DNA from: an uncultured Ilumatobacter sp.
GTDB lineage: Bacteria; Actinomycetota; Acidimicrobiia; Acidimicrobiales; Ilumatobacteraceae
Direction: 5' to 3'
Assembly: GCA_938049325.1 (NCBI GenBank)
Contig: CALICC010000232.1
Location: 1-20,187 of the forward strand
DNA: 20,187 nt
Both the position numbers and the translations under genes were made by a program. The notes beneath the pieces are model-generated. The model was given only the letters and a program-made list of their open reading frames with translations, had not been told where the DNA came from and made no database searches. Shown here piece by piece: positions 15,361 to 20,187 of this stretch. Within the stretch, counting starts at the first letter, position 1. Every line of letters starts with the position of its first letter.

Positions 15361-17477
15361 GTGGTTCGTTCGATGCTGACGAGGGTGTCGCTGTACGCGA
15401 CGCCGCCTCCCCAGTCGGTCAACGTGTCGCTCGTCAACGAGTTGGCGACACGACCGTCGAGGTGATGCGCACCCCACCACCCGAACGGGATGGCGGCGAC
15501 GCCCGGGCGCAGACGTTGCGACACGCGCACGGCGACCTCGAGTGATGAACGATCGTTGGCGACACGCGCGACGTCGCCGTCCGCGAGACCGAACGCGGCT
15601 GCGTCGTCGGGGCACAACTCGACGAACGGTGCGCCTTCGGCGGGACCGTGCTTCGGCAGGTTTGCGTACCCGGAGTTCAAGAACCGCGTGTGCTGCTTGG
15701 GAGTGAGGAGCTGGAACGGGAAGCGTGCCGCCAGGTCGGGGTCGCCGGATGGGCCTTCGGTCGGCGCGACGAAGGTGGGCACTCGCGGCTGGCCGAGCGC
15801 TTCGAGCTGGTCGGATGCGAACTCGACACGTCCCGACGGGGTCGGGAACGGCGTCGCTCCGGATGGATCGCCGAACGGTCGTCCGTCTTCGGGGTAGGGG
15901 GCCCGGAGCCAGCGCTCGCCACGAAGTTCGTCGATATCGATGGTGGGGAGTGCGTCGCGCATGAGTGTTTCGTCGTCGTCGAACAGCGACGGTTCAGTGA
16001 GCCCGAGTGCGGTCGAGAGGCGACGGAACAGCTCGGTGTTCGAGCACGACTCGCCCACCGGTGGCACGGCGGCGTGGTTGTAGGCCACCCACAGGTGACC
16101 CCACGGGAACACGATGTCGTCGGCTTCGATCTGGGTGGTCGCCGGGAGCACGATGTCGGCGTATCGAGCTGTGTCGGTCATGAACTGTTCGTGCACGACC
16201 GTGAACAGGTCGTCGCGTTCGAGACCGGTCCGGATCAACTCGGCGTTCGGAACGGTCACGAGCGGGTTGCAGTTCCAGACGATCATCGCCCGGATCGGCG
16301 CTTCTTCGGCGACGTCGATGCCGGTGAGCACCGCGCCGAGGCGGCTCATGTTGACCGTGCGCGGCGCACGGGTGCCGTCGTCGAGCATCGGCATCAGGTC
16401 GGGGCGGGCGAGTGCCTGCATGTCGATCTGGTCTTCGGTCCAGTACCCGACGCTGCGCGAGTACCCGCCGCCTCGATGCCGCCACGCACCGGTGAGCGCG
16501 GGCAAGCACGCGAGCGTGCGAAAGAACATGGCGCCGTTCTCGTGGTGTTCGGGGCCGATCAGCGTCCGCAGCGCGGTGCCGGGGGTGGTGGCGACGTCGG
16601 CTGCGAGCGTTTCGATTTCTTCGGCGTCGAGACCACACACTTCGGCGGCGCGAGCGGGGGTCCAGTCGGCCACCGCGTCGCGCAACTCGTCGAAGCCGGT
16701 CGTGTGATCGGCAACCCACTCGGCATCGGTGAGGTCGTCGCGGATGATGACGTGCATCATCGCGAGCATCATCGCGATGTCGGTGCCGGGCAGGGGCTGG
16801 ATGAACCGGTCGCCGGACGACTCGTCGATCGCGTCGGCGGTGAGGGTGCGGATCGGATCGATCACGACGAGCCGTGCGCCACGCTTGCGGGCCTGCTCGA
16901 TGGTGGGCCACAGGTGACGGTTGGTCAGGCGGGTGTTGGTGCCCCAGAGCACGATCAGGTTGGAGTGGACCATCTCGGTGGCTTCGAGGCTGGCGCCGGA
17001 GCCGTTGGTCATCGAGGCACCTGCGCCGACCGTGACCCCGCACAGCGCCCGCACCAACTGCGTGGCACCGAGGTGATGGAAGAACCGTCCGCCGGCACCG
17101 AACATCGACAGCAGGCTCTGGTTCCCGGCATCGGAGTACGGGAGGAGGGCCTCACCGCCGTGCTCGTCGATGATGCCGCGCAGACGCGTGCCGATCTCGG
17201 TCAATGCATCGTCCCACGAGATGCGTTCGAACTCGCCCGACCCCTTCGGCCCGACTCTGCGCAGCGGATGCGTGAGCCGATCGGGGCTGTAGACGCGGTC
17301 GAGGAAACGGTTCACCTTTGGACACAATTCGCCCTGCGAGAACGGGTGCTCCGGCGTGCCGCGCAGCTTCACAGCGACAGGTTCGGGCCCGGACTCATCG
17401 ACGGTCACCGTCCATCCGCACGAGTCGGGGCAGTCATGGTGGCAAGCACCGTGAACGGTGCGCAACGAGGACGTCAT
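15357..17477 (-). CDS. Molybdopterin-dependent oxidoreductase (DMSO reductase superfamily)
   Basis: This 706-aa protein has an N-terminal 4Fe-4S site from C12, C16, C20 (ACHHDCPDSC) and C52 (ELCPK). A molybdopterin domain follows (about 60-470; NLIVLWGTNTRLTNRH and NPLVTVPNAELI are typical cofactor-binding strands), and then a dinucleotide-binding C-terminal domain (about 590-705; LLTPKQHTRFLNSGY and VRVSQRLRPGVAAIPFGWWG). ALCGVTVGAG near residues 142-151 may hold the Mo ligand (Cys), which is inference. There is no twin-arginine signal, so it is cytoplasmic. No Fe-S or membrane-anchor subunit is adjacent. The ATG at 17477 was chosen over an upstream in-frame start because it begins the conserved Cys region and has a TANNNT box 6 bases before it. 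It heads an operon with azlC and azlD. Confidence 0.9.
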   Translation of the reverse strand: MTSSLRTVHGACHHDCPDSCGWTVTVDESGPEPVAVKLRGTPEHPFSQGELCPKVNRFLDRVYSPDRLTHPLRRVGPKGSGEFERISWDDALTEIGTRLRGIIDEHGGEALLPYSDAGNQSLLSMFGAGGRFFHHLGATQLVRALCGVTVGAGASMTNGSGASLEATEMVHSNLIVLWGTNTRLTNRHLWPTIEQARKRGARLVVIDPIRTLTADAIDESSGDRFIQPLPGTDIAMMLAMMHVIIRDDLTDAEWVADHTTGFDELRDAVADWTPARAAEVCGLDAEEIETLAADVATTPGTALRTLIGPEHHENGAMFFRTLACLPALTGAWRHRGGGYSRSVGYWTEDQIDMQALARPDLMPMLDDGTRAPRTVNMSRLGAVLTGIDVAEEAPIRAMIVWNCNPLVTVPNAELIRTGLERDDLFTVVHEQFMTDTARYADIVLPATTQIEADDIVFPWGHLWVAYNHAAVPPVGESCSNTELFRRLSTALGLTEPSLFDDDETLMRDALPTIDIDELRGERWLRAPYPEDGRPFGDPSGATPFPTPSGRVEFASDQLEALGQPRVPTFVAPTEGPSGDPDLAARFPFQLLTPKQHTRFLNSGYANLPKHGPAEGAPFVELCPDDAAAFGLADGDVARVANDRSSLEVAVRVSQRLRPGVAAIPFGWWGAHHLDGRVANSLTSDTLTDWGGGVAYSDTLVSIERTT

Positions 17478-17483
17478 CGGGTC

Positions 17484-17489
17484 ACAGTA
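17484..17489 (-). promoter_or_regulatory. -10 box of a probable leaderless promoter for the Mo-enzyme operon
   Basis: On the minus strand TACTGT ends 6 bases before the ATG at 17477. The 84-base divergent gap to the phosphatase gene holds no clear -35. On the + strand a weaker CATGCT (17550-17555) lies 6 bases before the phosphatase GTG. Confidence 0.45.
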
Positions 17490-17561
17490 TGGGCAGCACA
17501 CAGCCAGTGGCGAGCGGATTCCGGCCATCGAAACGGGTGGTGGTCGTGCCATGCTGATCGA

Positions 17562-18248
17562 GTGACCAACCCTGAGCCGCAACCCGCCCGCATCGTCCTG
17601 ATCCGCCACGGGCAATCAGCATCGAACGAGGGCGGATGGCTCTCGGGCCAAGACACATGTGGCGGGTTGACCGACCTCGGTGTTGCACAGGCCGAGGCGG
17701 CCCGCGATCGACTCGCGGCCGATCCGGCGATGCGTCCAGACCGGATCCTGGTGTCGACCATGCGGCGTGCGGTCCACACGGCCGAGATCGTGGCGGGCCC
17801 GATGGGAATGGGCGTCGAGCAACACGCCGACCTCATCGAACGCACCTCGGGCGAGGCTGAGGGCCTCACGATCCCCGAGTACATGGAGAAGTACGGCAAA
17901 GCGCCCTGGACCGATTGGGAGAACCCGTTGTCGCCGGGCGGTGAGTCGGGTGGCGAGTTCAGCGCCAGAGTCACAACCGCACTCGACCGGGTGGCCAGCG
18001 AGAGCTGGGGACAGACGACGTGGGTTGTCTGCCACGGCGGCGTCATCATGGCAACCGCGGTGGGCCGATGGCCCGGCGGTGACAGCTCCGACGTCAAGAG
18101 CTTGGCGAACATCCCGTTGGCCAGTCCACAGAACTCGTCGATCAACGAGTGGGTGGTCGAGCCGAGCGGCGCCTGGAAGATGGTCCGCTTCAACGATCAC
18201 AGTCACTTGGTCGGCGTGTCGGCCGGCGAGGCGCCCGCGTCGATCTGA
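17562..18248 (+). CDS. Histidine phosphatase family protein (phosphoglycerate mutase-like)
   Basis: This 228-aa protein has the catalytic R15-H16-G17 in IVLIRHGQSASN, where H16 is the phospho-accepting histidine. It has STMRRAVHTAEIV, with the conserved arginine pocket, and the second catalytic histidine H158 in VVCHGGVI. Residues such as LTDLGVAQAEAA are typical of the family. Many members are broad phosphatases rather than glycolytic mutases, and the substrate is unclear. The GTG at 17562 is the only start that leaves the short leader before the first strand; the frame is open for almost 2 kb upstream, but that stretch is the antisense of the Mo-enzyme. It is divergent from the Mo-enzyme operon and convergent with the Nudix gene, with a 4-base gap. 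Confidence 0.9.
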   Translation: MTNPEPQPARIVLIRHGQSASNEGGWLSGQDTCGGLTDLGVAQAEAARDRLAADPAMRPDRILVSTMRRAVHTAEIVAGPMGMGVEQHADLIERTSGEAEGLTIPEYMEKYGKAPWTDWENPLSPGGESGGEFSARVTTALDRVASESWGQTTWVVCHGGVIMATAVGRWPGGDSSDVKSLANIPLASPQNSSINEWVVEPSGAWKMVRFNDHSHLVGVSAGEAPASI

Positions 18249-18252
18249 CGGG

Positions 18253-18780
18253 TCAGTCGTCGGCGGCAACGCCGTCAATGATGGCGATGAGGTGCGGCCA
18301 TGCGGCCGCGAAGCCTGCGTGCAGTTCGAGACCGTTCACCTCGTCGACGGTGAACCAGCCGACCGCGTCGGTCTCGAAGTTGATCGAGCTCCCGAACCGT
18401 TCGCCGACTTCGACAACGACGGTGGTGTACGCCCAGTCATGCGACGGGTTGAAGACGTACTCGCCGACGAGCTTCACGTCGTCGGGCAGCGTGCCGACTT
18501 CCTCGGATGCTTCGCGCAGCGCTCCCTCGTAGGGGAGTTCACCTTGATCGAGTGCGCCACCTGCGCATGACCAGGTGCCACCTTCGTGGGCCATGGCCGA
18601 ACGCTTCTGCAACATGATGCGCGCGCCGTCGGGTTCGCGCACGACGAACACCACCCCGGCAGCGCCGAAGATGCCCCATCGAACATGGCCGTCGCCGCAG
18701 CGGATGAAGCCGTCGCCTGAACGTCGATCGAACACCCCGACACTGTTACCGATCGACGCGCGCTGCGCAATCTGAGCCAC
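18253..18780 (-). CDS. Nudix hydrolase
   Basis: Nudix enzymes hydrolyse nucleoside diphosphates linked to other groups. The Nudix box G-x5-E-x7-R-E-x2-E-E-x-G is complete at residues 75-96 (GALDQGE ... REASEEVG, numbered from the GTG at 18780), including the Mg-binding E93-E94. The core strand GIFGAAGVVFVVREPDGARIMLQKRS precedes it and the C-terminal part ends with AIIDGVAADD. The start is uncertain: GTG at 18780 gives 175 aa, while a GTG at 18735 would start at VFDRRSG and still keep the whole domain. The open frame upstream runs into a non-coding tandem repeat array, so a longer start is unlikely. It is convergent with the phosphatase gene. Confidence 0.85.
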   Translation of the reverse strand: MAQIAQRASIGNSVGVFDRRSGDGFIRCGDGHVRWGIFGAAGVVFVVREPDGARIMLQKRSAMAHEGGTWSCAGGALDQGELPYEGALREASEEVGTLPDDVKLVGEYVFNPSHDWAYTTVVVEVGERFGSSINFETDAVGWFTVDEVNGLELHAGFAAAWPHLIAIIDGVAADD

Positions 18781-18781
18781 G

Positions 18782-18898
18782 GCGTTCTGGTCCACACGTG
18801 TTCTGGTCCGCACGTGTTCTGGTCCACGCGTGTTCTGGTCCGCACGTCTTCTGGTCCACATCAGCGTCGGAACCCGACGCACATGTGGACCAGAACGC
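18782..18898. repeat. 16-bp tandem repeat array with inverted terminal copy and long hairpin
   Basis: Four adjacent 16-bp units start at 18784, 18800, 18816 and 18832: GTTCTGGTCCACACGT, then ...CCGCACGT, ...CCACGCGT and ...CCGCACGT. A fifth, diverged unit is at 18848-18863. After a short stem, GCGTCGG-AAC-CCGACGC (18864-18880), an inverted copy ACATGTGGACCAGAACGC (18881-18898) matches the reverse complement of 18782-18799 at 17 of 18 positions. Unit five and the inverted copy pair over 13 bases (18849-18861 with 18883-18895), giving a two-part hairpin. The array lies between the CDF-like stop (18900) and the Nudix start. It is not a CRISPR, as there are no spacers. The hairpin could terminate the metal operon; the direct units are unexplained. 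Confidence 0.85.
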
Positions 18899-18899
18899 T

Positions 18900-19559
18900 T
18901 TACGACGCGCAGTCGTGTGTCGATTCGGACAGGACGGCCGAGGCGGGAGCACAGCACACGTCACCACGCAACGCGTTGCGTCCTTCGCGTACGGCGAGTG
19001 CAGCGATCAGCAGTCCAGCGACTGGGTCAGCCCAGGTCCAGCCGAGCACCGAGTTGATCACGAGGCCGGCGAGCAGCACCGCTGAGAGATAGCTGCACAA
19101 CAAGAGCTGCTTGGAGTCTGCGACCACGCTTGCCGAGTTGAGCTCTCTGCCCAGACGCCGCTCGACGATCGACGCGATCGGCATGACGATCAGGCTGACG
19201 GCGGCGATCGCGATGCCGAGCGAGCTGTGTTCGGCATCGCGGCCTCCGGTGAGCGACACGATGGCGTCGATGCTGACGTACGCAGCGAGTGCATAGAAGG
19301 AGAAGCCGACGATGCGCAAGGCTCGGTCTTCGCGTTCGCGTGGTGTGTGGTGGGCGTATTGCCATGTGATGGCGAGCGCGGAGGTGACCTCGACGATGGA
19401 GTCGAGCCCGAACCCGACGAGCGCGGTCGACGATGCCAATGCGCCAGCGGTGATCGCGAGTACAGCTTCAACGACGTTGTAGACGATCACGGCGCCGACG
19501 ACGAGTCGGACGCGGCGGTGCAGGACGGCCGTCCGGTCATTGGTGAGCACGGCGGTCAC
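18900..19559 (-). CDS. CDF-like cation efflux protein, short form with Cys tail
   Basis: This 219-aa protein has about six membrane helices: near 18-41, 45-66, 84-104, 115-135, 157-178 and 181-198. The second contains GFGLDSIVEV with D53 and E57, replacing the usual H/D-x3-D metal site of cation diffusion facilitators. The fifth is preceded by ADSKQLLLCSYL. This variant resembles the short, TMEM163-like cation transporters. The usual C-terminal cytoplasmic metal domain is missing; instead the protein ends in a short tail with a CC pair, one His and a final Cys. It starts by GTG one base after the cmtR stop (GTG at 19550 is an alternative), so the two form an operon. Export of Cd, Pb or Zn is inferred from the regulator. 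Confidence 0.8.
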   Translation of the reverse strand: MTAVLTNDRTAVLHRRVRLVVGAVIVYNVVEAVLAITAGALASSTALVGFGLDSIVEVTSALAITWQYAHHTPREREDRALRIVGFSFYALAAYVSIDAIVSLTGGRDAEHSSLGIAIAAVSLIVMPIASIVERRLGRELNSASVVADSKQLLLCSYLSAVLLAGLVINSVLGWTWADPVAGLLIAALAVREGRNALRGDVCCAPASAVLSESTHDCAS

Positions 19560-19560
19560 G

Positions 19561-19863
19561 TCAGCGCTCGCAGTCGGTGTCGACGACGACCTCGAGCAGG
19601 CTGCGGATCGCGTGGGCGAGCATCGGGTCGGCAATGTCGTAGCGAATCTGACGCCCTTCGGCGGTTGCGCTGACCAGTCCGCACCCGCGCAAGCACGTGA
19701 GGTGATTGCTCATGTTCGAACGACTCAAGCTCAGGGCGTCGGCCAACTCGCCGGGGTATGCCGGGCCGTCGAGCAGCGCCACCAGGATGTTGCAACGGCC
19801 TGGGTCGGCGAGCGCACGGCCGAGTCGATGGAGCGCGTCGTGGCGCTCGGTCAGATTCAGCAT
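19561..19863 (-). CDS. cmtR: CmtR-type ArsR/SmtB metal-sensing repressor
   Basis: This 100-aa winged-helix repressor matches mycobacterial CmtR closely: RLGRALADP-x-RC-x-ILVALLDG, YPGELADALSLSRSNMSNHL, then C57-L-R-G-C61-GLV, EGRQIRY and a C-terminal Cys (C98). In M. tuberculosis CmtR, Cys57, Cys61 and Cys102 bind Cd(II)/Pb(II) and release DNA. C57 and C61 are at identical positions here, and C98 probably replaces Cys102. The recognition helix is about residues 47-57. The ATG at 19863 has a -10 box 7 bases upstream and an inverted repeat next to it, so self-repression is likely. The gene is followed after one base by the cation exporter it probably controls. Confidence 0.92.
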   Translation of the reverse strand: MLNLTERHDALHRLGRALADPGRCNILVALLDGPAYPGELADALSLSRSNMSNHLTCLRGCGLVSATAEGRQIRYDIADPMLAHAIRSLLEVVVDTDCER

Positions 19864-19870
19864 GGAGTGA

Positions 19871-19891
19871 ACTATACAGCCGTGGCTGAAT
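19871..19891 (-). promoter_or_regulatory. cmtR promoter and probable operator
   Basis: On the minus strand the -10 box TATAGT (19871-19876) ends 7 bases before the cmtR ATG, implying a leaderless transcript. The imperfect palindrome ATACAGCCGTGGCTGAAT (19874-19891; perfect arms CAGCC/GGCTG) overlaps the box, where a bound ArsR-family dimer would block RNA polymerase. No good -35 is seen. Confidence 0.55.
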
Positions 19892-19920
19892 TATTGAGCG
19901 TTTCGACAACGCTCCGTCCG

Positions 19921-20187
19921 TCAGCTGGGTGAGCCAGGGGTGCCTCCCGCCATGTCCTGCGCGACGTCGACCAGGTCGGGTCGGCGTCGAGCATGACTGG
20001 GTGCCGTACCTGTCTCGCGTTTGAACGCACGGCTGAACGCGGCCTCCGACGAGTAGCCGAGCTGGGCTGCGATGTTCGCGATCGACGTCGACTCTCGGGC
20101 CAGCAGGTCTTCGGCCACCTGCATGCGCCAGCGCGTCACGTACTGCTTGGGCGAGGTCCCCACCATCTCGGTGAACCGTGCCGAGAA
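19921..20187 (-). CDS. AraC family transcriptional regulator (C-terminal part, cut by window end)
   Basis: The gene runs off the right edge; the frame is open to base 20187. The 88 visible residues begin FSARFTEMVGTSP, the end of the first AraC helix-turn-helix, then KQYVTRWRMQVAEDLL. The second helix-turn-helix follows (SIANIAAQLGYSSEAAFSRAFKRETGTAP), ending in HARRR and a short tail with AGG. An internal ATG at 20166 is not the true start. The missing N-terminal part would hold the effector domain, probably a cupin as in many actinobacterial relatives (inference). It is on the same strand as and upstream of cmtR, with a 57-base gap containing the cmtR promoter. Confidence 0.9.
   Translation of the reverse strand, partial: FSARFTEMVGTSPKQYVTRWRMQVAEDLLARESTSIANIAAQLGYSSEAAFSRAFKRETGTAPSHARRRPDLVDVAQDMAGGTPGSPS

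Noticed and set aside
15648..17561. Extension of the phosphatase frame about 1.9 kb upstream
   Set aside because: It lies wholly antisense to the Mo-enzyme. The RHG motif sits 15 residues after the GTG at 17562, the normal distance for the family.
18784..18863. CRISPR array
   Set aside because: The units are only 16 bp and directly adjacent, with no spacers, and no cas gene is present.

Overview
The window is a high-GC actinobacterial chromosome segment from next to the replication origin. The order recF, a DUF721/DciA-like gene, gyrB, gyrA, a DUF3566 membrane-protein gene and tRNA-Ile(GAU) is the conserved actinobacterial dnaA-dnaN-recF-gyrBA locus (Mycobacterium: recF, Rv0004, gyrB, gyrA, Rv0007, ileT). 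dnaA and dnaN would lie just left of base 1. Pro/Ala/Gln-rich DUF2510-RDD proteins, many GTG starts and the lineage-specific extra genes suggest a deep-branching actinobacterium such as Acidimicrobiia (Ilumatobacter-like). That assignment is inference.

Left part (1-10.6 kb, all + strand): an unrecognised 150-aa protein, recF, dciA-like, two tandem DUF2510-RDD membrane proteins inserted between dciA-like and gyrB, gyrB, a hairpin-rich spacer, gyrA, an orphan TadE/TadG-like pilin-type protein, the DUF3566 protein with a very acidic N-terminal half, tRNA-Ile, and a 44-aa small protein coupled by a stop/start overlap to the next gene. These genes cover replication and repair (RecF), helicase loading (DciA family) and DNA supercoiling (GyrAB).

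Middle (10.6-14.2 kb): an NAD(P)-binding saccharopine-dehydrogenase-like protein overlaps an alpha/beta hydrolase on the + strand. A - strand pair follows, a soluble MgtE-N/CBS protein coupled to a DUF1003 membrane protein. The hydrolase and DUF1003 genes converge and overlap by 100 bp.

Right part (14.3-20.2 kb): a three-gene - strand operon holds a cytoplasmic molybdopterin oxidoreductase, azlC and azlD, joined by 4-base overlaps. A divergent histidine-phosphatase gene is followed by a convergent Nudix hydrolase. Next comes a 16-bp tandem repeat array ending in a long hairpin, then a CmtR-type Cd/Pb-sensing repressor with a short CDF-like exporter. The window ends in a truncated AraC-family regulator.

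Several genes have a TANNNT box 6-7 bases before the start codon and no Shine-Dalgarno sequence, which points to leaderless transcripts. I see no CRISPR array, insertion sequence, prophage or defence system. The least explained items are the 16-bp repeat/hairpin array (18782-18898), the Mo-enzyme/AzlCD operon, the alternative hairpins before the first RDD gene, and the gyrB-gyrA spacer.
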